A stretch of 64,000 bases of DNA from Periweissella fabaria (GCF_918814575.1 NZ_CAKKNS010000001.1:520182-584181), one strand, 5' to 3'. Positions 38,372 through 47,267 are shown, numbered from the stretch's first letter. Numbers and translations: made by a program. The notes: generated from the letters alone by a model not told the origin.

Positions 38372-39423
38372 AAGTTATCCTCCACCCGATTAGTTGATAC
38401 TTGGTCAAAGAAGCTAACTTGTTGGGCGGTAAACCCAACCCCAATTTCTTGATCAACTTGGTAATCATTAACGGAACTGTCACGTAACGTAAACTTCGTC
38501 CCATTAACTAATCCGTGCACATAGCGATCAGCTCCCATGTCTTCAATGTAGGTAACTTTCATCTTCAATGGTGCGCTTTCATCGACAAAGGCATCCTCTG
38601 GACGGACCCCAAAAACTAATTGTTGGTCAATATCTGCTTTCAAACTTAGTTCAGCATCTTCTAAATAAAATTTACCCGCCACATTTTTTAACGGAATTAA
38701 ATTCATTGGTGGAATACCAATAAAGCTCGCAACAAACATATTTTGTGGTCGTTGGTAAACTTCTTTGGGTGACCCAATTTGTTGAATATCACCATGATTC
38801 AAGATCACAATCCGATCAGCCATAGTCATCGCTTCGGTTTGATCATGGGTCACATAAATCGTCGTGGCAGCCATCTGATTGTGTAGCGTTACAATTTCTT
38901 CACGCATAACTGCTCGTAACTTGGCATCTAAGTTTGATAATGGTTCATCCATTAAGTAAATTTCAGATTCACGCACAATTGCTCGACCAAGCGCAACCCG
39001 TTGTTGTTGACCACCTGATAAGTTCCCTGGGAATTTATCAAGATAATCAGTTAAATTCAAAATTTTAGCGGCATCGGCGACTTTTTGTTTGATAACTTGT
39101 TTATCAATGCCCCGCATTTTTAAACCAAAGCCCATATTCTTTTCAACTGACATGTGCGGATAAAGGGCATAGTTTTGGAAGACCATCGCAATGTCACGTT
39201 CTTTTGGTGGTAAATTATTTTGCAATTCACCGTTAATTAAAAGTTCACCAGCAGAAATCTTTTCTAATCCAGCAATCATTCGTAATAACGTTGACTTACC
39301 ACATCCCGAAGGTCCGAGAAAAACCGTAAAGTCACCTTTTTGGATATTCAAATCAAAATCTTCGATCACCTTTTCTTTATTTTCATACTGCTTGTTAATA
39401 CGTTTCAATTCAATCAAATCCAT
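38362..39423 (-). CDS. ABC importer ATPase (UgpC/MsmK type)
   Basis: A 353-aa ATPase: GPSGCGKST Walker A (about residues 37-45), LSGGQQQRVA signature, YLMDEPLSNLD Walker B and H-loop VTHDQTEAMT. A C-terminal TOBE-like regulatory domain (FGVRPEDAFV, MGADRYVHGLVNG) follows. It is the first gene of the seven-gene minus-strand operon running to 33213. MsmK-type ATPases can serve several CUT1 importers. Confidence 0.92.
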   Translation of the reverse strand: MDLIELKRINKQYENKEKVIEDFDLNIQKGDFTVFLGPSGCGKSTLLRMIAGLEKISAGELLINGELQNNLPPKERDIAMVFQNYALYPHMSVEKNMGFGLKMRGIDKQVIKQKVADAAKILNLTDYLDKFPGNLSGGQQQRVALGRAIVRESEIYLMDEPLSNLDAKLRAVMREEIVTLHNQMAATTIYVTHDQTEAMTMADRIVILNHGDIQQIGSPKEVYQRPQNMFVASFIGIPPMNLIPLKNVAGKFYLEDAELSLKADIDQQLVFGVRPEDAFVDESAPLKMKVTYIEDMGADRYVHGLVNGTKFTLRDSSVNDYQVDQEIGVGFTAQQVSFFDQVSTNRVEDNLWK

Positions 39424-39682
39424 GTAACAGGTTCCTTCCTTTACTAACTGAAAATAATCTTAGCATGGTAGTTTTTAATATTTGTAAATTGAATGTATCG
39501 TTTAAGTTATTAATTATTTATTTATAAACCCTTACATATCAACAACTTTTAGCATTTCAAGTAAATAATTGGTAATCTTTGGTAAAATGTGCTTCATAAA
39601 TAATACGTAAGATAAGTAATATTTACTTTTTATCTACATTGGTAACCCCCTCGCACTAGTTCATGCACTTTTGTAAAACAAA
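39424..39682. other. Promoter region of the Ugp-like operon
   Basis: AT-rich DNA upstream of the ATPase gene. I looked for CRE and Pho boxes and found no convincing match, so the inducing signal cannot be read. Confidence 0.4.
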
Positions 39683-39684
39683 AA

Positions 39685-39723
39685 AATTCCAGCTAGCCAT
39701 GGTATTCATGTCCATCTGGAATT
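39685..39723 (-). terminator. Terminator of the sulfur amino acid operon
   Basis: Arms AATTCCAG and CTGGAATT with a minus-strand T run, after the PLP enzyme gene. Confidence 0.7.
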
Positions 39724-39745
39724 TTGCTTTAAACAATTGTTATTT

Positions 39746-40885
39746 TTAATTAGTAAATGCTTGATCAATATCAGCAACTAAATCATGCCCATCTTCAATC
39801 CCGACCGCGAAGCGAACTAATTGTGGTGTAATCCCCAATCGTAAACGTTCTGCTACTGGTAGTTCAGCATGTGACATATTGTATGGTGTTTCCACCAAGC
39901 TTTCAACTGACCCCAAACTCACCGCTAGCTTAAAAATTTTGAGCTTTTCAATTGCTGCGGACACATCAACCGTATCGGTAAAGGTAACCGTCACCACACC
40001 ACCCCCATCACGTAACTCTTCGTTAGCAATCTGGTCACTAGCGTCATTTTGCAAGCCCGGATAGTGGACTTTTTTAACATAGCTTTGGTGACTAAAGAAC
40101 TCAACCAACTGATGGGTATTAGCTAAATGCCGATCCATCCGAACTGATAATGTCTGAATCCCACGGCGTAACAAGTTCGCATTTTCAGGAGATAACGTGC
40201 CACCAATCGCATTTTGGGTAAAGTAAACTTTCGTAGCTAATGCTGCACTATCGACGACAACTAAACCAGCCGTATTATCAGAGTGCCCGTTTAAGTACTT
40301 AGTCGCTGAGTGAATAACAATATTAGCCCCAAGTTTTAATGGTTGTTGTAAGTAGGGAGTTAGGAACGTATTATCGACAATGGTCGTAATGGCATGTTGC
40401 TTAGCAATTGCCGCAATTTGCTTAACACTAGCCACTCGCAGCAAGGGATTATCAACAACTTCAAAATAAATCCCCTTCGTATTAGGCTTAATGGCCGCCG
40501 TAATTGCTGCTAAATCTTGAATATTAACTTCGGTAAATTCAATATCGAACTCTTTTAAATATTCATTGACCAAGCGGAAAGTTCCACCATAGATCGAGTT
40601 TGAAATAATAATGTGGTCCCCTGGCCGAAAAGTAGCAAAGACTGCGTGAATGGCTGCCATCCCTGATGAAAAGGCAAAGCCCTGGTAACCACCTTCTAGT
40701 TCGGTGATTTGCTTTTCAACAAATTCTCGGGTCGGATTCCCGGAACGGGCATAATCCCAACGTGGTAATTCATTAGGCTTGGCAAATTGGTATGTTGTGG
40801 CTGAATATACTGGCATGATAACGGCACCAGTATTATTGTCATCAATATCAATTCCGTGGACTAATTTCGTGTTAAATTCTGTCAT
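39746..40885 (-). CDS. PLP-dependent trans-sulfuration enzyme (cystathionine gamma-synthase/lyase type)
   Basis: A 379-aa Cys/Met-metabolism PLP enzyme: YSATTYQF, YARSGNPTREF, SSGMAAIHAVF, PLP-binding Asp in VVDNTFLTPYLQQPL, and the Schiff-base Lys in HSATKYLNGHSD (about residue 197). Synthase (MetB), beta-lyase (MetC) and gamma-lyase (MccB) cannot be separated by eye. Last gene of the T-box-controlled operon with an amino acid importer, so it handles sulfur amino acids made or imported when methionine is scarce. Confidence 0.88.
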   Translation of the reverse strand: MTEFNTKLVHGIDIDDNNTGAVIMPVYSATTYQFAKPNELPRWDYARSGNPTREFVEKQITELEGGYQGFAFSSGMAAIHAVFATFRPGDHIIISNSIYGGTFRLVNEYLKEFDIEFTEVNIQDLAAITAAIKPNTKGIYFEVVDNPLLRVASVKQIAAIAKQHAITTIVDNTFLTPYLQQPLKLGANIVIHSATKYLNGHSDNTAGLVVVDSAALATKVYFTQNAIGGTLSPENANLLRRGIQTLSVRMDRHLANTHQLVEFFSHQSYVKKVHYPGLQNDASDQIANEELRDGGGVVTVTFTDTVDVSAAIEKLKIFKLAVSLGSVESLVETPYNMSHAELPVAERLRLGITPQLVRFAVGIEDGHDLVADIDQAFTN

Positions 40886-40899
40886 CTTGTCAGCTCCTT

Positions 40900-41712
40900 T
40901 TAGTTGGCTTTGGTAATATCACTACCGAAATATTTTTCTGATAATTTAGTTAATGTGCCGTCTTGGCGTAACTCTTGAATGGCCGTGTTAACTTTGGCTA
41001 ATAGCTGTGGGGCTTGTTTATTCAACATTGGTTGCACCGCAGTTGGCGTTAAGGTCTTTGATAAATCAACATATTTCAAATCACTCGTTGGATTACTCTT
41101 GGCATATGCTAAGAACGCTTCTCGTGAATTAATCGTTGCGTCTACGCGTCCTTGCCGTATTAAACCAAGCGCTGTTGGAAAATCACCATTCGGTACAACG
41201 GTCGCCCCATATTTGGTTGCGACATTGAAGTTATCCGTTCCGGTTCCTTCAACAAGTTTCTTACCCTTAATATCATTGACGGTTTGGAAGCCCTTTTCAT
41301 CATGTCGGCTAATTAAGACATACCGTGAATAAATATATGGGTTGGCAAAGGCATATACTTTCGCTCGCTGAGGGGTCTTATTAATGTTATTTAAAATAAC
41401 ATCATAGCGACCACTACCTAAACCAGCGATTAAGCTATCCCACTTAGTTGGCACAAATACCGGTTTAACACCGATCTTTTTCGCAATATCATTCCCCAAC
41501 TCAACCTCAAAACCAGTTAATTTACCATTATCCCGATAAGAATATGGTGCAAACGTCCCTTCTAGACCGATAGTCAGTGAACCTTTTTTAACGAGTTCAC
41601 TTTGATAACTAGTCCCTTTACTAGCAGAACCTTGCTTATTACTCCCACAACCAGCTAATACGATGGCCGTAATAATTGCGGTCGCTGCAAAAATGTGCTT
41701 TTTAAATTTCAT
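40900..41712 (-). CDS. Polar amino acid (cystine-type) ABC substrate-binding lipoprotein
   Basis: A 270-aa family 3 solute-binding protein. Lipobox IVLAGC (Cys about residue 22), then LTIGLEGTFAPYSYRDNGKLTGFEVEL, VKPVFVPTKWDSLIAGL and DVILNNI, the TcyA/TcyJ-type pattern. It delivers an amino acid, probably cystine or methionine given the T-box and PLP enzyme, to the permease. Confidence 0.88.
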   Translation of the reverse strand: MKFKKHIFAATAIITAIVLAGCGSNKQGSASKGTSYQSELVKKGSLTIGLEGTFAPYSYRDNGKLTGFEVELGNDIAKKIGVKPVFVPTKWDSLIAGLGSGRYDVILNNINKTPQRAKVYAFANPYIYSRYVLISRHDEKGFQTVNDIKGKKLVEGTGTDNFNVATKYGATVVPNGDFPTALGLIRQGRVDATINSREAFLAYAKSNPTSDLKYVDLSKTLTPTAVQPMLNKQAPQLLAKVNTAIQELRQDGTLTKLSEKYFGSDITKAN

Positions 41713-41732
41713 GCTTTATCCTCCAATTAATA

Positions 41733-42476
41733 TCAAATATCCGTAAATGTCATTGCCGAAATAAAATCATTGATCCGTTGGTTATCTGAATGGAAAAAGG
41801 TTTCTTTAGGTCCATCAAATAAAATTTCACCGTTTTCGACAAACACAATCTTGTCGGCAATTTTTTGCGCAAACGCCATATTATGAGTCACGATAATCAT
41901 CGAACGTTTTTCTTTGGCGATGGTCACTAATACTTTTAACACTTCTAATTCCAATTCTGGATCCAAGGCACTTGTCGGTTCATCTAACAAAATGTATTTG
42001 GGATTCATCGCCAATGAACGCGCAATTGCTACTCGTTGGGCCTGCCCACCTGATAACTGGCTAGGATACTTATTTTCATGCCCAGCCAAACCGACTTTGG
42101 CCAATAAAGCATGTGCATTTTCGGTGGCACTTGCTTTAGGTTGCTTTAGGACTTGTACTGGTCCTTCGGTAATATTTTTAGTGATTGTTAAATGTGGAAA
42201 TAAATTATAGTTTTGAAAAACCATTTCCGTTTCACGGCGAATTCGAAAAATATCTTTTTCAGATACGTGCTTACTTAGATCAAGGACGGTCCCATCAAAG
42301 TCATACGTTCCACTTTCAGGTCTTTCTAAAAAGTTAAGTGACCGTAATAAGGTTGATTTACCAGACCCGGATGGTCCAAGAATGACGGTGGTCTCATGCT
42401 CGTTAAAGGTGATATTAATATTTTTAAGCGCTTGATGTTGACCGAATGTCTTATTGATATTGGTTAGTTTTAACAC
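41733..42476 (-). CDS. Polar amino acid ABC transporter ATPase
   Basis: A 247-aa ATPase with GPSGSGKST (about residues 34-42), LSGGQAQRVAIARSL, LLDEPTSALDPELE and THNMAFAQ. It closely follows the PAAT family (GlnQ/TcyC/TcyN). It lies 12 bp after the permease gene and 20 bp before the binding protein. Confidence 0.92.
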   Translation of the reverse strand: MLKLTNINKTFGQHQALKNINITFNEHETTVILGPSGSGKSTLLRSLNFLERPESGTYDFDGTVLDLSKHVSEKDIFRIRRETEMVFQNYNLFPHLTITKNITEGPVQVLKQPKASATENAHALLAKVGLAGHENKYPSQLSGGQAQRVAIARSLAMNPKYILLDEPTSALDPELELEVLKVLVTIAKEKRSMIIVTHNMAFAQKIADKIVFVENGEILFDGPKETFFHSDNQRINDFISAMTFTDI

Positions 42477-42488
42477 AGTATTTCTCCT

Positions 42489-43178
42489 TTAGGCAATCGT
42501 GTAGCGGGACGTGACTTTTTCAAGATAACCTTGTATAAACGTTAATACGGTACAAAATACCGCATAAATTATGGCCACCAAAGAATACATTAACAACGGT
42601 TGAAAATTAGCCGCCGCAATCTGCTGACTAACTTCAAATAATTCAATAATCGTTATGGAAGCCGCTAATGACGTATCTTTAACTAAGCTGATAAAGCTGT
42701 TAGCTAGTGGTGGTACAGATGTTCGTAATGCTTGTGGTAAGATAATTCGTTGCAATGCTTGTCGGCGCGTCATGCCAATAGTAGCTGCCGCTTCCCACTG
42801 CCCTTTTGGAATTGCAATAATGGCCGCCCGGATAATCTCAGAACAATACGCTCCGGTGTTCAATGAAAATGTTAAAATTCCGGCTGTAAATGGTGCTAAC
42901 TTAATACCATCAGGCGCAATCCCTGCAATCTTTAAGTATGGTAAGCCAAAATAGACAATGAATAACTGGACTAATAACGGTGTTGTCCGGAAAATCCATA
43001 CGTAAAAACGAAAAATTGCTTTGATAACTAAGACAAATCCCCGCTTGTTTGAAATTCTAATTAAGGCCGTGATCAAGGCAATAATCATCCCAATTACAAA
43101 AGAGATAATCGCGATTGGCAACGTGTATTTAAAAGCCGCTCCTAATAATTGTGGTAAATACTGTAAAATATTATGCAA
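42489..43178 (-). CDS. Polar amino acid ABC transporter permease
   Basis: A 229-aa His/Glu/Gln/Arg-family permease with five membrane segments and the EAA loop GQWEAAATIGMTRRQALQRI. I place the start at the TTG of 43178, behind GGAGGAAGG. The in-frame reading from 43217 would begin inside the T-box terminator and overlap that ribosome binding site. First gene of the permease-ATPase-receptor-PLP enzyme operon. Confidence 0.88.
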   Translation of the reverse strand: MHNILQYLPQLLGAAFKYTLPIAIISFVIGMIIALITALIRISNKRGFVLVIKAIFRFYVWIFRTTPLLVQLFIVYFGLPYLKIAGIAPDGIKLAPFTAGILTFSLNTGAYCSEIIRAAIIAIPKGQWEAAATIGMTRRQALQRIILPQALRTSVPPLANSFISLVKDTSLAASITIIELFEVSQQIAAANFQPLLMYSLVAIIYAVFCTVLTFIQGYLEKVTSRYTIA

Positions 43179-43206
43179 ATTTCCTTCCTCCGACAAAAAA
43201 TGACAA

Positions 43207-43500
43207 TAAAAAAACATCCGTCCTTAAACAAGGACGGATGTTAATCCGTGGTACCACCTTAATTCACACTGCTACTATCAACAATGCCTCTGCGTGCCAA
43301 AATAAAGTTACCAAAAAAAGGTCACCAAACTAAATTTCAACCCCAGCAGCGATAACGTGCGCAACCCCGTTGGTAGTTCAATCTAATTCACTACCACCAT
43401 TCCAGACCCATTTTCCTAATCATTCATCCACCTTTTCACACCATCCAAAGGCTCTCTGAGAATTGCAAACTAGTACTCTGTCTTTCGTTATGTTTTTATT
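43207..43500 (-). promoter_or_regulatory. T-box leader, probably methionine-specific
   Basis: On the minus strand: an AGAGTACTAG bulge, the conserved CAGAGAGCC, a candidate specifier ATG (43409-43411) in AAAATGGGTCTGGAATGG, then T-box AAGGTGGTACCACGG (43246-43260). A terminator hairpin with arms ACATCCGTCCTT and AAGGACGGATGT (43214-43241) and a T7 run follow. The AUG specifier assignment is by position relative to the CTGGAAT segment and needs folding; the T-box itself is certain. Confidence 0.88.
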
Positions 43501-43620
43501 GTTGCATTAATAATATAATATTAAATGAGAATGTCAACATTTAATTTTAATCTAATTAAAATTTTTAGATTATACACAAAACGACCACCGCAAAATGCAG
43601 TGGTCGTTAACTTACTAATA

Positions 43621-44661
43621 TTATTTTAAGGTCATAAATGAAAATTCTTTTTTCCAGTAAATGTTCTTAAAGTATAAGACGATTATTCCAATAATTAAGT
43701 AGGCAATTCCTAAAACAATCAAGTGTGGTGTTTGACTGAATTTATCCGTAAAGCCAAAAATAATGGCTGTGGTATCTTTAACACTTGAGTACATTGGGAA
43801 GATTGACGTCACTAATTTTCGAATTGGCGTCAAAGTTGAATATGGTACGATACTGCCTGACGTTACAAACTGTGAGAGCATGATTGGTACCGCCACTGCC
43901 ATCGCATATTGTTCTAATAGCAAGAAGACAATATGGAGGAGTAAGAAACTGACATACATAAACAACATACCATGCAGGATTAAATCAATCGTTACCCCGT
44001 TAGAAATATGGTTAATATGTTGCAACGTTACTGCACCAACAACTGGTGAAAATACTGAAATAATAATGAACGCCAATTGTAAGGCGACATAATCCATCCA
44101 GATTTTCTTCTCGTTCATAATCTTGGCTCTAAAGACCCCAACAATCACAATCCCTGATGAGAGTGCTCCGATAAAGGTCGCAATTGTAAGGAAAAACGGT
44201 GACATAATCTCATTAATATTAGAATTATTTTGATTTATATCAACAATGTGTGGGGTAGCGGCATCACTAATTTGCCGCACGTTCGCTGGCAATAAGGCAT
44301 CATTAATCTTCTCAGCGGCCTTATCTGCGACTTGGCGAGAGAAGACATCACTACCACTATTCACATAGTACTTAACGTGATTACTCTTATCAACATCGAC
44401 AACCATAATCGCTTGGTGTTTTTGTAATGCTTGTTCGCCTTGGTGCTTGTCACTAACATACGTTGACTTAAACTTAAAATCTGTACTGTTCTTAAAGCCA
44501 TCATACACTTGACGATTACCGGTGAAGGCAATTTCCAATTGATCTAACTTGTGAACGGACTGCTTATATGTACCGATGTAAATTCCCACCATAAACAAAG
44601 GATAAATAATACCTAAAAAGATTGAAAAAATAACTGGTTTTTTTGAAAAAAATGCTTTCAT
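43621..44661 (-). CDS. ABC-2/YhgE-like membrane protein
   Basis: A 346-aa protein. One N-terminal membrane helix (residues 9-27) precedes an extracytoplasmic domain of about 130 residues, then five or six membrane helices (about 155-340). This is the ABC-2 permease/YhgE-Pip topology. No ATPase gene is adjacent, so a partner, if any, is elsewhere. Function unknown; relatives act in export or as phage/bacteriocin receptors. Confidence 0.7.
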   Translation of the reverse strand: MKAFFSKKPVIFSIFLGIIYPLFMVGIYIGTYKQSVHKLDQLEIAFTGNRQVYDGFKNSTDFKFKSTYVSDKHQGEQALQKHQAIMVVDVDKSNHVKYYVNSGSDVFSRQVADKAAEKINDALLPANVRQISDAATPHIVDINQNNSNINEIMSPFFLTIATFIGALSSGIVIVGVFRAKIMNEKKIWMDYVALQLAFIIISVFSPVVGAVTLQHINHISNGVTIDLILHGMLFMYVSFLLLHIVFLLLEQYAMAVAVPIMLSQFVTSGSIVPYSTLTPIRKLVTSIFPMYSSVKDTTAIIFGFTDKFSQTPHLIVLGIAYLIIGIIVLYFKNIYWKKEFSFMTLK

Positions 44662-44820
44662 AAACCCTCCCTAAAATTAAATTACACAATAGTGAAAAAT
44701 TATACGCCTATTTATCACTAAACTAAAGCAATTATTAATTACAGCTTTTAATTTATATCTTTTTTAATATATCAAAACAACAATAGCGTATTCACATCCG
44801 TCAAACGGGTAAATTAACAT

Positions 44821-45060
44821 TTATTCATCGCTCCCCTTTTGCTTATCATCGGTATTTTTTACGACACCAATAACCGCTAAAAAGGTCAAAATCGCACTTA
44901 TCAGTAATTGAATTTGGCCCCAATCACCCCGAAATTCAATCTTAAAAACAGCTAAAGCTGATTGAATAACCATTAATAGCGCTGTAATCGCAGCCATTAA
45001 GACTTGAGCGTTAATACTTCCATCCGTATTAAGAAGTTGCTTTTTAATCAGTTTAATCAT
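44821..45060 (-). CDS. Holin-like small membrane protein
   Basis: A 79-aa protein. ATG at 45060 follows AGGGA. It has two hydrophobic helices (about residues 16-36 and 46-64), a short loop and a charged tail (KNTDDKQKGSDE). The pattern IQLLISAILTFLAVIGVVKNTDD resembles the phi-LC3-type phage holin family. No lysin or other phage structural gene is nearby. It diverges from an XRE-ImmA operon across a palindrome-rich region, so it may be controlled by that repressor. Alternative: an unrelated small membrane protein. Confidence 0.6.
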   Translation of the reverse strand: MIKLIKKQLLNTDGSINAQVLMAAITALLMVIQSALAVFKIEFRGDWGQIQLLISAILTFLAVIGVVKNTDDKQKGSDE

Positions 45061-45083
45061 TGTTGTCCCTGCTTTCATCGTAT

Positions 45084-45270
45084 TGTAGAAATTCATTGCA
45101 CTGTTGTAGAAAGTATTCTACAATATAAACATAGCTAAATAAGTACCTATGTTTATCCTTAGATACCTGTATCTAACCCTATCCATAACGGATGGTAGTA
45201 ACGTATAACGTAGTGTATTATTGCAGATAATTTTCTGCGAGTCAAATAAAATATAGAATATTTTTCTACA
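45084..45270. promoter_or_regulatory. Divergent control region with five palindromes
   Basis: In order: TGTAGAA-N4-TTCTACA at 45105-45122 (a further TGTAGAA half-site at 45084-45090); ATAAACATAG-N12-CTATGTTTAT at 45125-45156; TTAGATAC-N2-GTATCTAA at 45159-45176; GCAGA-N6-TCTGC at 45223-45238; TATAGAA-N5-TTCTACA at 45252-45270. The first and last share the TTCTACA half-site, one near each divergent gene start. They are the natural operators for the XRE repressor encoded at 45287. Confidence 0.75.
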
Positions 45271-45286
45271 CAGCAGGAGAAATGTT

Positions 45287-45619
45287 ATGAATTTCGAAGA
45301 AAAACTTATTGCTATTTGGTCGGCTAAGCGCCCCGATATCAAGAGCGGGCGGGAATTAGAACGCGCCATCGGACTATCTAATGGTCAAATTTCCAAATGG
45401 CGTACTAGTAACCCTAGTCAAAAAACCATGCAGAAAATTGCTGATTTTTTCCATATTAGTGTCGATAGCCTATTAAGTGGTCGCATTGAAAGTACCGCTA
45501 ACCAACCAGTAAGCAATACCGACCTTGCCAGTGAAGGCGTCTTTTTCTATGAAGGTCGTGAAATCTCAGAAGATACGATGAACTTCATTCGGGAAACGTT
45601 AAAACGGATTCAAAAATAA
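45287..45619 (+). CDS. XRE-family repressor (ImmR/CI-like)
   Basis: A 110-aa protein. Its N-terminal helix-turn-helix (SGRELERAIGLSNGQISKWRTSNPSQKTMQKIADFF, about residues 20-55) is followed by a short C-terminal region with no LexA-type peptidase domain. ATG follows CAGGAGA. The downstream gene encodes an ImmA-type metallopeptidase, the classic partner that cleaves ImmR-like repressors in ICEBs1 and phi105-type elements. An operator-like TTCTACA palindrome sits just before the ribosome binding site, suggesting autoregulation. Confidence 0.87.
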   Translation: MNFEEKLIAIWSAKRPDIKSGRELERAIGLSNGQISKWRTSNPSQKTMQKIADFFHISVDSLLSGRIESTANQPVSNTDLASEGVFFYEGREISEDTMNFIRETLKRIQK

Positions 45620-45637
45620 ATAATAGGACGTACATGT

Positions 45638-46060
45638 ATGGATTATATCTACGAATTATTAAATTATGCACTCGAACATGGTATCGGGGTGCAATTAGAT
45701 AGTGCGCATCTTGCTCCTGATGAACCTTCTTGGTGTGTTCCTGAAGCGCGATTCATTATGGTCAACATGAACGCCGCTAACCAATATGAGATATCCTTTC
45801 AGTTCTCACATGAGTTAGCACACATCATCAATGGCGACACTGCCGAAAGTCGCCTCGCATTTCAAAGCCGCGGGTACTCAAAGACTGAGTACGCTGCACA
45901 CGCCACAGCAATTAAGTTACTTATGTCGCTGTACGCAAAAAAAGATCCTGAACTCAATTATGTGAAGTTCATGGACTCGTTTGTTATCCCTGATCGCATG
46001 GAAGATGTGGTGAAGGAAGAAATTAAAAACTACTACATTGGAGGTCAAGGTAATGAGTAA
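45638..46060 (+). CDS. ImmA/IrrE-family metallopeptidase
   Basis: A 140-aa M78-type peptidase with the zinc motif HExxH in FSHELAHIINGD (about residues 64-75). The third ligand region is probably EYAAHATAIKLLM (YAAHA is the usual ExxAN/A-x-x-A helix). It begins 18 bp after the repressor gene. By family precedent it cleaves the repressor when activated and derepresses the element. Its last codons overlap the start of hsdS (ATGAGTAA), so both are translationally coupled. Confidence 0.86.
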   Translation: MDYIYELLNYALEHGIGVQLDSAHLAPDEPSWCVPEARFIMVNMNAANQYEISFQFSHELAHIINGDTAESRLAFQSRGYSKTEYAAHATAIKLLMSLYAKKDPELNYVKFMDSFVIPDRMEDVVKEEIKNYYIGGQGNE

Positions 46061-47267
46061 TGTACCTAAGGTTAGATTTAAAGGATTTACGGATGAATGG
46101 GAAGAACGTAAGTTGAAAGAGTTATTTCAACCAACAAAAAACAAAAATAATAATGGGTTATATAACCAAAATGATATTCTAGCTGCATCTTTGGGAACAG
46201 AGCTAATTCCAAAAAGAATATTTTTTGGTTTAAAATCAACCGAAGAATCTGTAAAAAATTATCGTATTGTTGAAAACGGAGATTTGATATATACAAAATC
46301 TCCTATAAAAGGATTTCCAAACGGAATTATTAGAACCAATAAAGGTAATGTAGGGATAGTACCTTCTCTCTACTGTGTTTATACATTACAAAAAGATATT
46401 AACTCTAGTATTATTCAATTCTATTTTGAAGATAAAAATAGATTAGATTTCTATTTATTTCCACTTGTAAATGTTGGTGCACGAAATAATGTTAACATTA
46501 CTGACTTAGAATTCTTAGAAGGGAAAGTTATTATTCCTAAATCGTACGAGGAACAAAGTAAGATTGTTCAATTTATGGAAAAACTTAACACAACTATCGA
46601 TCTTTCTCAGCGCCAATTAAATTTACTCAAGAAACAGAAAAAAGCCATGCTCCAAAAAATGTTACCTCAAAAAGGTGAAACAGTTCCGAAACTTCGCTTT
46701 GATGGCTTTGATGGTGATTGGGAAGAAACAACAATTAACGATGTGTCCACATCGTTTTCTGGTGGAACTCCTAGTGCCACTAACTCTAAATACTATAAGG
46801 GTGATATACCCTTTATACGGTCTGGAGAAATACACGATAAGAAGACAGAATTATTTTTGACTAAATTAGGATTAACTAATTCTTCCGCAAAGTTAGTTAA
46901 ACAAGGCGATATATTGTATGCCATGTATGGGGCTACAAGTGGTGAGGTAGACATCTCAAAGATAAATGGTGCTATTAATCAAGCAACTTTAGCCATCATA
47001 CCAAATAATGATATTGATTCTTATTTTCTAAAAGAAATATTATCAAAAGACAAAAATCATATTCTAGGAACATATTTGCAAGGTGGTCAAGGAAATTTGT
47101 CGGGAAATATAATTAAATCTCTCCAGATTATGATTCCCATCCTACCAGAACAAAAAAAAATAGGCACCTTCTTCAAGTCGCTTGATAATCAGATTACCGA
47201 ACTTGAACGGCAACTTGAACACACTAAGCAAATGAAGAAAGCGCTGCTTCAGAAGATGTTTGTATAA
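46053..47267 (+). CDS. hsdS: Orphan type I restriction specificity subunit
   Basis: A 404-aa HsdS; ATG at 46053 follows TTGGAGG. It contains two target-recognition domains, each starting with the same motif (VPKVRFKGFTDEWEER and VPKLRFDGFDGDWEET) and each ending in a conserved spacer helix (KKQKKAMLQKM about residue 205, TKQMKKALLQKMF at the C-terminus). Length and symmetry are those of a complete subunit recognising a bipartite site. No hsdR or hsdM is in the window, so it must pair with subunits encoded elsewhere or be an allele donor for recombination. The TRDs are more AT-rich than surrounding genes, a sign of horizontal transfer. Confidence 0.92.
   Translation: MSNVPKVRFKGFTDEWEERKLKELFQPTKNKNNNGLYNQNDILAASLGTELIPKRIFFGLKSTEESVKNYRIVENGDLIYTKSPIKGFPNGIIRTNKGNVGIVPSLYCVYTLQKDINSSIIQFYFEDKNRLDFYLFPLVNVGARNNVNITDLEFLEGKVIIPKSYEEQSKIVQFMEKLNTTIDLSQRQLNLLKKQKKAMLQKMLPQKGETVPKLRFDGFDGDWEETTINDVSTSFSGGTPSATNSKYYKGDIPFIRSGEIHDKKTELFLTKLGLTNSSAKLVKQGDILYAMYGATSGEVDISKINGAINQATLAIIPNNDIDSYFLKEILSKDKNHILGTYLQGGQGNLSGNIIKSLQIMIPILPEQKKIGTFFKSLDNQITELERQLEHTKQMKKALLQKMFV

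Noticed and set aside
39424-39682. Pho box or CRE for the Ugp-like operon
   Set aside because: No spaced TTAACA/TTTACA repeats and no CRE-consensus match could be found.
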